Below are positions 25,673 to 34,039 of a DNA stretch of 64,000 bases, in pieces. Within the stretch, counting starts at the first letter, position 1. Each line of letters opens with the position of its first letter. The stretch covers positions 62,001 to 126,000 of the forward strand of contig NZ_JAGTAS010000054.1 of the NCBI RefSeq assembly GCF_025685425.1. Reading direction: 5' to 3'. The position numbers and the translations under genes are program-made. Origin of the DNA: Terriglobus albidus (lineage in GTDB: Bacteria > Acidobacteriota > Terriglobia > Terriglobales > Acidobacteriaceae). Under the pieces are notes generated by a model, which saw nothing but the letters and a program-made list of their open reading frames with translations, was not told where the DNA came from and made no database searches.

Positions 25673-28600
25673 ATGCGAAATACAGCCTCAACCCTCCGCC
25701 GCCTGGCGGTGGGTTTCTGCTTGTGCCTGTTCGCTCTGCTGGCGGTTCCTGCGGGTTTCGCGCAGGAGACCACAGCAGCGATTCAGGGTACAGTGACTGA
25801 TCCGACCGGCGCGATCGTCGCAGATGCGATTGTCACAGCTACCGGCAATAATCTGCTTCAACCCGCCACTGTTAAAACCGATTCCCATGGTTATTACCGT
25901 CTGAGTGCACTTCCGCCTGGAACCTATACGGTTGCGGTAGAAGGTAGCGGTATGAAGGCTAAGGCAACGAACGTCGCCTTGAATGCTGGAGATCTACCAA
26001 ACCTCAATCTCAAGATGACTGTCGGTGCGGAGACGATCATCGACGTGGCAGATAGCGTGGCCATGGTCGACACCACTCAGTCGAAGGTTGAAACCACCGT
26101 CACCAACGAAATCCTTCAATCGATCCCGAAGGGCCGTTCCTTTGCTTCTGTAATCCCGTTTGCTCCGGGCGCGCGCCAAGAGCCCCTTCAGAGCACCAGT
26201 TCTAACCGCAACGGAGGCTTCCAGATTGATGGCGCGTCTGACTCCGAAAATGTCTACTCATCCGACGGCGTGAATATCAGCTCCGTTAAGAGTGGCGGCG
26301 TTGGTACAAGCGTTCCGATGGAATTTGTGCAGGACGTTCAGGTCAAGAGCTCCAGCTTTGAAGCGGAGTACGGCGGCGCACTCGGTGGCGTCGTCAATGT
26401 AATTCAACCACGCGGCGGTTCGAATTGGCACGGATCCATCTTCGGTTACTACCGCTCAAGCGCACTGAATGCGAATGACCAATGCAATTTCCAGGGAGCC
26501 AACTACTACACCCTCTACAACACCGCATGCGGTCTTCGCGCGAATCCCGACCAACCGGTCAAAGGCCGCTTCGATGCTGGATATGAAAACTACATCGCGA
26601 AGCAAGACCACTATCGTTTAGTTGATCCCGGATTCACATTGAGCGGACCACTACTTAAAGATAAATTGGGCTTGTTTGTAAGCTACGTCCCGAACTTTAC
26701 TCGCATTCGTCGTGACGCGAATTTTACAAGAACGAACCCCGGACCACGTACGTTTTATCAGAACACCGATACGCACTTTGCGATGGCACGCGTTGACTAT
26801 AGCGCAACCAGCAAACTGCGCCTGTTTGCAAGCTGGACGAATGCACTTACCCGCTCCGTTGGTCAGCTTCCAAATCCTGAAAGCAAAATCGGGCAGACAA
26901 ACTCTAGCTCTACGACAGATCCAACAACGTTTCGTCCTGATGCCGGCTGGATAGCACCAAGCGCGGTGTACAGTTTTGGAGCGGATTACACACTCAACTC
27001 CACCACGCTTGCTACGGTTCGCTACGGCTATTCATTCCAAAACAATGCAACCCGCGGAACATCGCAGGGTCTTCGTTATCTGTATAGCGGGACGGCAAGT
27101 GCAAGCAGCACCGTTCAGTCAAACACAGGAGAGGTCCTACCTGCCGCTTATTACAACCAGAACAACTACAACAACATCGGTCCTAACCAGCCAACACTTT
27201 ATGACGCCTACAAGCGGAAGCAGTTTGGTGCGGATATCCAACACATCCAGAACGGCTGGGCCGGCACCCATACCTTCAAAGCGGGCTACTCGTGGATGCG
27301 GCAAGGGACAAACACTCGTCAGCTCTATGACTATGCTTACGTGACTGTCACCTACGGCGCCAACTACACGCTCAATACCAGCTCAACTGCCTGCGATGCA
27401 ATTAAGGCAGGCAACCAGCAGGCATATCCTAACCAAACTGGAACTACCTACACTGGATGCCGTGGCAAATATGGATACTTCGTTGTCACAGACGGCAATA
27501 GCGTCCTGGGCCAAGCCTCTGGTGACAGCCAAGCTATCTATTTTCAAGACGCTTGGCAGGTCGGCCACTCCGGATTGACCATCAACGCAGGTGTCCGCTT
27601 CGATGAGGAGTACCTACCTCCTTACATCCCGTCCGCTCCGAGCATTAAGTTCGACTTCAACCAGAAAGTTGCTCCTCGTATCGGAGCGGCTTATGACGTC
27701 CTTCACAATGGCAAGCTCAAGGTCTACGGAAGCTACGGCAAGTTCTTTGACCTGATGAAGTTCGGCCTGCCGCAGGGTTCGTTCGGCGGCAACTACTGGC
27801 ACACCTGCGCGTATACCCTCGATAATCCTAACTACAACCTCATTTTGCCCACCGCTCCGCTTGATGCTAATGGCGTTCGTCATAGCTGCCCGACGTCTGG
27901 ATTAGCTCCGGGCGTAAATTCAAACGCTGCGAGTGATGCCACCGGAGCTGGTGGAAATCCAGGTCGGTTTATCGAAAACGTAGACTTCCGCGCCTTCAAT
28001 AATTCGGCTGCTGATCCCGGCGTTGATCCAAACATCAAGCCGATGCAGCAGCATGAGTGGGTTGTGGGTACCGAATTCGCGATGACTCCGACCCTGACCT
28101 TCGCCGCACGCTATGCACGCAAACGTCTCGATTGGACCATCGAAGATATGGGTCTCAACGATAACTATGGCTTCTACATCGGCAATCCCGGAACGCCATA
28201 TACCGATTTCGTGCACCGTTCTCTGCCGAACATCAATGCCAAAGCAATAGCCTTCAACCAACCGAATGCTGCTGCATTTTTGAATACGTCGGGCATCTGC
28301 CCAACCTGCCCTGCTCAACCGAAGGCTGTTCGCAACTACGATGGTTTTGAGGTCAGCGTTCAGAAGACGATGGGCAGCAAGTGGTTTGTGAAGGGTATTT
28401 ATACCTACAGCCGCCTCTACGGCAACTACCCGGGTGAGACCAGCACCTTCGTTACCGACGGATCTGGTGGACGTCATTCACCCAGCAACAACCGCTCATT
28501 TGACGTGCCGACCATGCAGTTCGATGCTCATGGGCAGCCTCTCGGCGGTCCTCTACCGACTGATCGTCCGAATACCTTCCAGGCCTACGGTTCCTATCGT

Positions 28601-29161
28601 CAGAGCTGGCTCCTGGGAGATTCGCAGATTGGTCTCTCTCAATCGGCCTATCAAGGAACTCCAGTCTCAACAGCGGTCGGCACCATCGGTTCTACCTCGG
28701 CGGTCCAGTTTGTCGAGGGCCAGGGTAACTTCGTCAAAGTTCATACGGATAGCTCCGGGAACCTCGTCAGTGACGGAATTATCAACGGCTATAGGACTCC
28801 CGCCTTCACCCAAACGGATGCCAGCATTACCCACTACGTTCATATAAGCAAGGAACATGAAAACCGTAGGATCGGCGCTGAAATCAACTTTACCAACTTG
28901 CTCAACCAACATGCAGTCATGGCTTATGTTGAGGGTCTAACAAGCGCCGCGGTTAACTTAGGCGTGCCTGCGAGCTCGAATCCCAGCACCTTCGATTACC
29001 TTAAATATGAGACGGGTTGGGACTATATCGGTGCTGCAAACGGAAATGGCGCAGGTCTGCAGCAGACTCCAGCACAGGTCAACTTCTCTAACCAATACGG
29101 CAGACCGAATATCTTCCAGTCTGCTCGTCAGATCCGTATCAAGGTTGCTTACACCTTCTAA
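25673..29161 (+). CDS. Oar-like TonB-dependent receptor with carboxypeptidase regulatory domain
   Basis: Start taken at ATG 25673, so that MRNTASTLRRL leads straight into a signal peptide ending near AGFAQE; an ATG 42 bp upstream is in frame. The roughly 1162-residue protein has a regulatory beta domain (GTVTDPTGAIVADAIVTATG), a plug with SIPKGRSFASVIPFAPGARQ and FEAEYGGALGGVVNVI, and a barrel ending in IRIKVAYTF. It is an outer-membrane uptake receptor of unknown ligand. The gene seems more A/T-rich at third codon positions than its neighbours and has its own promoter and terminator, which may point to separate acquisition. No inner-membrane partner is adjacent. Confidence 0.9.
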   Translation: MRNTASTLRRLAVGFCLCLFALLAVPAGFAQETTAAIQGTVTDPTGAIVADAIVTATGNNLLQPATVKTDSHGYYRLSALPPGTYTVAVEGSGMKAKATNVALNAGDLPNLNLKMTVGAETIIDVADSVAMVDTTQSKVETTVTNEILQSIPKGRSFASVIPFAPGARQEPLQSTSSNRNGGFQIDGASDSENVYSSDGVNISSVKSGGVGTSVPMEFVQDVQVKSSSFEAEYGGALGGVVNVIQPRGGSNWHGSIFGYYRSSALNANDQCNFQGANYYTLYNTACGLRANPDQPVKGRFDAGYENYIAKQDHYRLVDPGFTLSGPLLKDKLGLFVSYVPNFTRIRRDANFTRTNPGPRTFYQNTDTHFAMARVDYSATSKLRLFASWTNALTRSVGQLPNPESKIGQTNSSSTTDPTTFRPDAGWIAPSAVYSFGADYTLNSTTLATVRYGYSFQNNATRGTSQGLRYLYSGTASASSTVQSNTGEVLPAAYYNQNNYNNIGPNQPTLYDAYKRKQFGADIQHIQNGWAGTHTFKAGYSWMRQGTNTRQLYDYAYVTVTYGANYTLNTSSTACDAIKAGNQQAYPNQTGTTYTGCRGKYGYFVVTDGNSVLGQASGDSQAIYFQDAWQVGHSGLTINAGVRFDEEYLPPYIPSAPSIKFDFNQKVAPRIGAAYDVLHNGKLKVYGSYGKFFDLMKFGLPQGSFGGNYWHTCAYTLDNPNYNLILPTAPLDANGVRHSCPTSGLAPGVNSNAASDATGAGGNPGRFIENVDFRAFNNSAADPGVDPNIKPMQQHEWVVGTEFAMTPTLTFAARYARKRLDWTIEDMGLNDNYGFYIGNPGTPYTDFVHRSLPNINAKAIAFNQPNAAAFLNTSGICPTCPAQPKAVRNYDGFEVSVQKTMGSKWFVKGIYTYSRLYGNYPGETSTFVTDGSGGRHSPSNNRSFDVPTMQFDAHGQPLGGPLPTDRPNTFQAYGSYRQSWLLGDSQIGLSQSAYQGTPVSTAVGTIGSTSAVQFVEGQGNFVKVHTDSSGNLVSDGIINGYRTPAFTQTDASITHYVHISKEHENRRIGAEINFTNLLNQHAVMAYVEGLTSAAVNLGVPASSNPSTFDYLKYETGWDYIGAANGNGAGLQQTPAQVNFSNQYGRPNIFQSARQIRIKVAYTF

Positions 29162-29185
29162 CCCCTGGCCTGAGGATCAGGCTGA

Positions 29186-29216
29186 AAATGGGGAGCGCTT
29201 CGGCGCTCCCCATTTT
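29186..29216. terminator. Bidirectional terminator between convergent genes
   Basis: AAAATGGGGAGCGC pairs with GCGCTCCCCATTTT around TTCG. Both strands end in T-rich stretches, so it can serve the TonB receptor gene and the MBL-fold gene. Confidence 0.9.
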
Positions 29217-29236
29217 GTTTTCTTCTTTTGCCTTCT

Positions 29237-30109
29237 CTACTCCGGTACGACCCGGCCTCGTTCGTCCTGCTTGAGGTAGGTCATCGGCAACTCATGGTCG
29301 TGCGGGAAGATCGTCAACCAGCGCTTCGGCAATGCCTGCGCGAAGTAGCGTTTGCGCTCTTCGATGGTACGGATCGGATCCAGGTCGAAGCCCATGGCCC
29401 AGCTCAGATCCAGGTGGTGACGGGTCGGGATCAGGTCGCTGACGAAGACGGCGTGCTCTCCCCTGCTCTCGATATGGACAGCCATCAACTGCTCTGTGTG
29501 GCCGGGATAGAGCTCAACCCAGATGCCATCGCAGATCTCCGGCGCGGTCATGCGTTCGTCGTCGATCAGCGTCATCTGGCCGGCCTGGATCAGCGGGTCG
29601 TAGTTCGCTGAGGCATAGCTGATGGCGTCGCGTTCATGCTGATGATGTCCGTGCAGCACCTCTCCACGGTGCGCGAAGTATCGTGCGTTTGGGAAGGTCG
29701 GCGTCACACTGCCGTCAGGGTGGAGCGTTGTATTCCAGCCGCAGTGATCCCAGTGCAGGTGAGTGTTGATGACGATATCGATCTCTTCCGGCGAGATACC
29801 CGCCGCGGCGAGCGACTCCGGCAGCAACTGCTGCGTCCCATAAATTTCGCGCAGCTTTGGTGAGAGCTTGTTGCCGAAGCCGGTCTCGATCAGCACATTA
29901 TGTCTACCCGTCCGCACCAGCAGACAGTTCAGCCCGGTCGCAATGCGATTCTGCTCGTCGGACTGTATCTTCTTCGACCACAGCGTCTTCGGTACTACTC
30001 CGAACATGGCGCCACCGTCGAACAGAGCCCTACCGTCAGTACAGACAGTCAGGTGAAAATCGCCGAGGGCACGCTCGGCTCGAATCAATTCACTCATACC
30101 AACGCTCAA
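29237..30109 (-). CDS. MBL-fold metallo-hydrolase (lactonase-like)
   Basis: The 290-residue cytoplasmic protein has the metallo-beta-lactamase motif THLHWDHCGWN (His117, His119, Asp121, His122), an upstream ETGFGN strand, a histidine in HRGEVLHGHH, PGHTEQLMAVHI and the late FPHDHELP motif. These bind two metal ions. The HxHxDHCGxN form and the length resemble N-acyl-homoserine lactonase-like hydrolases, but glyoxalase- or sulfatase-like roles are possible. Its start overlaps the end of the upstream DUF457 gene by four bases (30106-30109), so the two are coupled. Confidence 0.85.
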   Translation of the reverse strand: MSVGMSELIRAERALGDFHLTVCTDGRALFDGGAMFGVVPKTLWSKKIQSDEQNRIATGLNCLLVRTGRHNVLIETGFGNKLSPKLREIYGTQQLLPESLAAAGISPEEIDIVINTHLHWDHCGWNTTLHPDGSVTPTFPNARYFAHRGEVLHGHHQHERDAISYASANYDPLIQAGQMTLIDDERMTAPEICDGIWVELYPGHTEQLMAVHIESRGEHAVFVSDLIPTRHHLDLSWAMGFDLDPIRTIEERKRYFAQALPKRWLTIFPHDHELPMTYLKQDERGRVVPE

Positions 30110-31173
30110 TCTCCCTGCTTCTGTACGCTGCCGTCGATCTGCATCTCTACGACGCGGTGGTCCGCATTCACGGTCGCAACGCCGCGCAGCGGGTGCCGCA
30201 TCCGTCCGTCCAAAAAAGTGGAGCTGTAGCGGAAGCGCAGGTCGTCAAACGTCACCTCGGTCTCGTCATCGCCTGGAGCCGCCGAGGCAGCATCCCGCGC
30301 CTGTTCTCTCACCATAGGCCAGCGGGCCCAGTCCAGATAGATCTCTCCCAGCCACGAACGCTTCGCAGCCAGCGTCGCCAGCGTTGTGGGCGGCTTGCGG
30401 ATCAGATCGTTGCTGGGGTCGCTGGTCATCTCTTCCCGCAAGGTATCGATCACGCCCAGCCGAAAGTACTTCGGCGTCTCAATCACAACCTGCCATTTGA
30501 AGGGATTCACAGGATACGGGTTGGCTGCCACCCGCAGCACGGGCTCACCGGAGATCTCATTGGCCTCCGCCAGGCGCATCGCTTTGCCGTGCTCGAAGTC
30601 TCGCACCAGCCACAGGACGGCCGTGAAGACCAGAGCGGCAATCGCCAGGCCCTGCCCACGAAACGCCGAACGCCGCGCGCCAACCTCATTCGCCACCAGG
30701 CCGAAGATCGAAGGCAATAACAGTGCCCCCAATAGGAACAGCCACTGCAGCGGCTCCACGATAAATACAAGCGAGGCTTCATACCAGCGAGGATTCCAGG
30801 GAGCGAAAGGACGCACGCCATAGTTGTTGGTGTAATCCAGCAACAGGTGACTCAAAAGCGCAATCCAGGAAAACACAAAGAGCCGGCCCCAACGGACCGG
30901 CGCCGCCGGCGTGCTTCCCTTTGCCGACCGCCACCAGTGCACCAGCTTCACGATCCCAACGACGAAAGCAGCCTCCAGCGGCAGCGCCCAGAGGCTGTGC
31001 GTCCATCCGCGATGGTGCTGGAAGTAGGCCAACGGCCCGCCAAGGCGATAGACATAATCGATGTCCGGAAGCTCCGCGGCCAGGGTCATGGCCAGCGTGG
31101 CATAAGCGGCGTTGCGATTGAAACCGGCACGGCTCAACACCGCGCCCGTCATGAAGTGAGTGACTGGTTCCAT
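30106..31173 (-). CDS. DUF457/YdjM-family membrane protein, putative metal-dependent hydrolase
   Basis: The 355-residue protein begins MEPVTHFMTGAVLSRAGF and continues AAELPDIDYVY and HHRGWTHSLWALPL, the His/Asp-rich membrane-embedded pattern of the LexA-regulated YdjM/YbcI family. Four or five hydrophobic helices cover residues 1-190, and a soluble C-terminal half of unknown fold follows. The family is predicted to be a membrane metal-dependent hydrolase, but no reaction is proven. It overlaps the MBL-fold gene by ATGA. MITE-like copy C begins 35 bp upstream of its start. Confidence 0.82.
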   Translation of the reverse strand: MEPVTHFMTGAVLSRAGFNRNAAYATLAMTLAAELPDIDYVYRLGGPLAYFQHHRGWTHSLWALPLEAAFVVGIVKLVHWWRSAKGSTPAAPVRWGRLFVFSWIALLSHLLLDYTNNYGVRPFAPWNPRWYEASLVFIVEPLQWLFLLGALLLPSIFGLVANEVGARRSAFRGQGLAIAALVFTAVLWLVRDFEHGKAMRLAEANEISGEPVLRVAANPYPVNPFKWQVVIETPKYFRLGVIDTLREEMTSDPSNDLIRKPPTTLATLAAKRSWLGEIYLDWARWPMVREQARDAASAAPGDDETEVTFDDLRFRYSSTFLDGRMRHPLRGVATVNADHRVVEMQIDGSVQKQGD

Positions 31174-31207
31174 TGCACCAGACTACAAGGTGATTGCAAC
31201 CAGACTG

Positions 31208-31319
31208 GAGCATTTTCCCTGTAGGTATGGAGTAGGGCTTTCGCATCTATGGGCGTTTTCCGCAATGAAAACGCCGCCGCACGCCCCTTTCGGGATACCC
31301 AGCAACAGGGAAAATGCTC
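31208..31319 (+). repeat. MITE-like palindromic repeat, copy C (112 bp)
   Basis: Ends GAGCATTTTCCCTGT and ACAGGGAAAATGCTC are perfect complements (the right end reads CAACAGGGAAAATGCTC). It is an intact copy. The 11-mer CTACAAGGTGA occurs on both sides (31183-31193 and 31319-31329). It lies between the divergent DUF457 and 31347 genes. Copy D is inverted 285 bp further on. Confidence 0.93.
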
Positions 31320-31346
31320 TACAAGGTGAGGTGAGAGGATAGAAAC

Positions 31347-31901
31347 ATGCACCCGCTTCCATCGACCCATGAAGAGATTGCGGCTTTCGTGTCGGCATTC
31401 GAAGCCGGGACTCTCCCGAAAGAACGTTGGACGCATGCCGCTCATATTCTGAGCGGTGCGTGGTATGTCCACGTACTCGGCCCTGAAGCGGCACTCACGG
31501 AGATGAGGCGGCATATCCGCGCCTATAACGAAGCTGTGGGCACGCAAAACACCGATAGCAGCGGGTATCACGAGACCATTACGGTCTTCTGGATCAGGAT
31601 GCTGGAGCATTTTCACTGTTGCTGGGTATCCCGGAAAGAGCGTGCAGCGGCGTTTTCATTGCGGAAAACGCCCATAGATGTGGAAGCCCTGCACTACGCC
31701 TACAGTGAAAATGCTCTGGCAGCAGAACTCGCCCGATCTCCTGAGGTAACACGCGCGGCCTTTGTTACCGAGGCGGTCGAACACTTTGGTCCGCAACGCG
31801 ATATTTTGACGCGTTACTACAGCTTCAACGTTGTGAAGTCGACCGAAGCCAGGCGCACGTGGATTGAGCCTGATTTGATGGCGATTGGAGCGAACGAATA
31901 G
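31347..31901 (+). CDS. Conserved hypothetical protein interrupted in frame by a mobile repeat
   Basis: The 184-residue protein has an N-terminal part (RWTHAAHILSGAWYVHVLGP, IRAYNEAVGTQNTDSSGYHE) and a C-terminal part (REDI-type FGPQRDILTRYYSFNVV) that I recall as one uncharacterised family in which SGYHETxTxFW continues directly into a helix. Here the continuity is broken after IRML by 38 codons encoded by repeat copy D (EHFHCCWVSRK to YSENAL), after which AAELARSPEV resumes in frame. Removing the insert restores IRMLAAEL. The product may still fold with a loop insertion, or may be non-functional. GAGAGG lies upstream of the ATG. Confidence 0.7.
   Translation: MHPLPSTHEEIAAFVSAFEAGTLPKERWTHAAHILSGAWYVHVLGPEAALTEMRRHIRAYNEAVGTQNTDSSGYHETITVFWIRMLEHFHCCWVSRKERAAAFSLRKTPIDVEALHYAYSENALAAELARSPEVTRAAFVTEAVEHFGPQRDILTRYYSFNVVKSTEARRTWIEPDLMAIGANE
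31605..31716 (-). repeat. MITE-like palindromic repeat, copy D, inside a coding sequence
   Basis: It carries the same order as copy A: GAGCATTTTCACTGTTGCTG at the left and CTACAGTGAAAATGCTC-like sequence at the right. Both ends have a matching C-to-A / G-to-T change (TTTCACTG and CAGTGAAA), so the pairing is preserved. TG flanks both ends. Counting one duplicated flank, the insertion adds 114 nt (31605-31718) and keeps the host frame open. Confidence 0.9.
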
Positions 31902-31922
31902 GTCGTATGGACAATTGAGATA

Positions 31923-31953
31923 GCCCATGCAGCGGGTGCCCCTGTGCATGGGC
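31923..31953. terminator. Possible terminator hairpin between convergent genes
   Basis: GCCCATGCA (31923-31931) pairs with TGCATGGGC (31945-31953). No T-run follows, so function is uncertain. Confidence 0.4.
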
Positions 31954-31976
31954 TGTCAGGGATGTATCGATATCCT

Positions 31977-33362
31977 CTACGGCAAGGCTGTTGCCAGGGA
32001 AGCCTTTGGCAGCCGTGATTTACCGGGCTTTTCCTTCGTCTTCGGCTCGGGCACGTAGTTCTTGTACACGCTGATGTGGAAGCAGGCCTGCTGGAACTCC
32101 TCTTCCACATCGATCTTGCCTTCCTGCACCAGGGGCAACAGATACGCACGCATCCATGCGATCTCAGTCATCGACAGACCATGCTTGGCCAGGTCAATGG
32201 CCTGCCCTGTCAGGTGGGGCGAGGCAGTATCTCCCTCCGCCGGAGCGGCGTTGCCATTGGTACGCAGCAGACGCTGCTGGAACTCCACGGTACGGACGGC
32301 TGAGTTCACCTGCAACGGACCGTGGAAGCGGTCATAGTGCGCGCGGCCAAGGTCATTCAAAAACTTCACCGCCCAAGGGCGGGCATACCGCCGGTCAGCG
32401 GACAGGCGATCATCCACCTGCATTGCCCTGTTATCCGGCAGAGCGACGAGCTGTTTGGCTTTGCGCAGACGCTCAAGATCCGCATCATCCTGCACGCGTT
32501 CCAGGCCGTAGCGGTCGGCGACGACATTCTGGCGCACCAGGATGGCGTGCGAACCCAGCAGCGGCGCGGGGACGACCAGACGTCCTCGCCGGAAGGTCAA
32601 CTTCGGCTGGGGCAGCGATGCCGCCGGACTCTCCTCGACAAGCTCAGTACGCTTCACGGCCAGCACCGGCGGTGCGGGCAGCTCCGAAGCGGCTTTTTCT
32701 TCGATTGCAGGCTTCGCCAGGCGGGTGGATTCAGACTTCGCAGTGGTCAGTCTCGGACGTTCAGCAGGAATGGCCGCCGGCTCAGCGGGCTGCGACTCTT
32801 CCGCATCTTCGGTCTGCGAAACGTGCACCACCGGAGCGGGCGCCTCGGCTTTGGGAGGCAGGTGTGTGGTCTTTTCCGGCTCCGGAGTCTCCGTTTCCGC
32901 GGGCTGATGCTTCTGCTCCAGCGACTTTCGCTGCTCGGCTGCCTTCAGGAAATCTTCCGTTGTCGCCTTGTGTCCGTCATCCTTTGCCGGAGCGGCAGGC
33001 TGCTTCGCCGGGGTGGAAGCCGTTATCGCGACAGGTTTGTGGGAGGGGGCGGGCTTTGCAACCGGAGCCGGAGTTTCGTCCGCAACGACCTCATGGTGAT
33101 CTCTCAGCCAGGCATGAACGCGTTCCGCCGCCGCGGCAGCAGCAGCGCGATTCCCGGCCTCGTCGACAGGAGAGTGGCCGGTGTGTGTCGCCGGGGCAAC
33201 GGCCTTCGGTTTTGCAGTAGCGGATGCAGACGGACGGGTGGTCTGGCGTACTGCGGCAGATCCCGCAGCGGGCTTTTTTCCCGGCTTCCTACTCGTGGGC
33301 TGCGCCGGCAATTGACCGGCGACAACAGCCACGAGCAAAAACGCGCATCCAAGGCGACGCAT
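31977..33362 (-). CDS. Secreted DUF5715 protein with M15-like peptidoglycan-hydrolase fold
   Basis: Start chosen at 33362, giving MRRLGCAFLLVAVVAGQLPA, a signal peptide; the upstream in-frame extension is not signal-like. The 461-residue protein has a long disordered Ala/Pro/Lys/Glu-rich region (about 25-270) and a C-terminal domain with the M15-type zinc motif SPHLTGQAIDLAK and a later ACFHISVYK. VNSAVRTVEFQQRLL matches the DUF5715/VanY-like D,D-carboxypeptidase fold. The disordered part may span the periplasm or the cell wall. It probably trims peptidoglycan stem peptides. It is convergent with the repeat-interrupted gene and divergent from the cytochrome gene. Confidence 0.78.
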   Translation of the reverse strand: MRRLGCAFLLVAVVAGQLPAQPTSRKPGKKPAAGSAAVRQTTRPSASATAKPKAVAPATHTGHSPVDEAGNRAAAAAAAERVHAWLRDHHEVVADETPAPVAKPAPSHKPVAITASTPAKQPAAPAKDDGHKATTEDFLKAAEQRKSLEQKHQPAETETPEPEKTTHLPPKAEAPAPVVHVSQTEDAEESQPAEPAAIPAERPRLTTAKSESTRLAKPAIEEKAASELPAPPVLAVKRTELVEESPAASLPQPKLTFRRGRLVVPAPLLGSHAILVRQNVVADRYGLERVQDDADLERLRKAKQLVALPDNRAMQVDDRLSADRRYARPWAVKFLNDLGRAHYDRFHGPLQVNSAVRTVEFQQRLLRTNGNAAPAEGDTASPHLTGQAIDLAKHGLSMTEIAWMRAYLLPLVQEGKIDVEEEFQQACFHISVYKNYVPEPKTKEKPGKSRLPKASLATALP

Positions 33363-33522
33363 ACACAAAACAAAGAAGCCCGCGTCAGGGGCCAGAGCAC
33401 TTTTAACCCTACCCCCGTCCCGGTAATGCAAAAAGTAACCAGAGGGATTCTGTGTAGGAATAAGTAAACACCGCCGCACGGAGAATTCGCCTTCCCTGGT
33501 GTCTCCGCTACGATGAAGAAGC

Positions 33523-33924
33523 ATGCGCATTCGAGCATTTTCCCTGTTGCTGGGTGTTCCGCTCACCGTTGGCCTCAGCGGCTGCGAAAAACCAATGACT
33601 CCGGAAGACGTCACCTACAAAAACACCGGTGATTTCTATATCGACCGCGTGCAGCCCATCCTGCAGACCCGATGCTATCGCTGCCACGCCGGCCTGAACC
33701 GCGAGAGCGGCCTTCGGGTCGACAGCCGCGCTTACATGCTGAAAGGCGGCAAACACGGCACGGCGCTGGTACCCGGCGATCCGGAAAAGAGCCTGATGAT
33801 CAAGCTGGTGCGGCACGAAGGCCCCAAGGACGACCCTATGCCTATGCCGAACCGCCGTGGCAAGCTTCCGGAACAAGAAATCCGCGATCTGGAACGCTGG
33901 GTCAAAGAAGGCGCTCCCGAATAG
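33523..33924 (+). CDS. Lipoprotein c-type cytochrome-like protein (PSCyt1-like domain)
   Basis: The 133-residue protein starts MRIRAFSLLLGVPLTVGLSG with lipidated Cys21, followed by a cytochrome c domain: CYRCH (Cys51, Cys54, His55) for covalent haem, and PMPMP near 106-110 supplying a likely axial methionine. The C-terminal helix EQEIRDLERWVKEGAP is typical of planctomycete-type haem domains. It would act in periplasmic electron transfer or as an anchored redox subunit, but no oxidase or dehydrogenase gene is adjacent. Codons 4-13 coincide with the terminal sequence of the dispersed repeat. Confidence 0.85.
   Translation: MRIRAFSLLLGVPLTVGLSGCEKPMTPEDVTYKNTGDFYIDRVQPILQTRCYRCHAGLNRESGLRVDSRAYMLKGGKHGTALVPGDPEKSLMIKLVRHEGPKDDPMPMPNRRGKLPEQEIRDLERWVKEGAPE
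33533..33561 (-). repeat. Terminal fragment of the MITE-like repeat within a signal peptide
   Basis: GAGCATTTTCCCTGTTGCTG plus GGTGTTCCG matches the left end of copies A and D for 29 bp; the rest of the element is absent. It encodes RAFSLLLGVP, the hydrophobic core of the cytochrome lipoprotein signal. Confidence 0.7.
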
Positions 33925-33986
33925 AGCGCTTCCCACCCATAGGCAAGGTGTTCCGGGGCAACAAAAGGGCTCCGCTGGAAACGAAA

Positions 33987-34005
33987 GGGCTCCGCTGGGG
34001 AGCCC
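33987..34005. terminator. Terminator between cytochrome gene and infC (convergent)
   Basis: GGGCTCC pairs with GGAGCCC around GCTGG, and CTTTCGTTT follows on the infC strand. A tandem duplication (AAAGGGCTCCGCTGG near 33964-33978 and 33985-33999) overlaps it. Confidence 0.6.
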
Positions 34006-34039
34006 CTTGTCAAAGATCAGATTTCTGGGATTACTGAAT

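Noticed and set aside
33363-33614. N-terminal extension of the DUF5715 protein
   Set aside because: The extension is read antisense through the repeat-derived cytochrome signal sequence and hides the signal peptide that begins at 33362.
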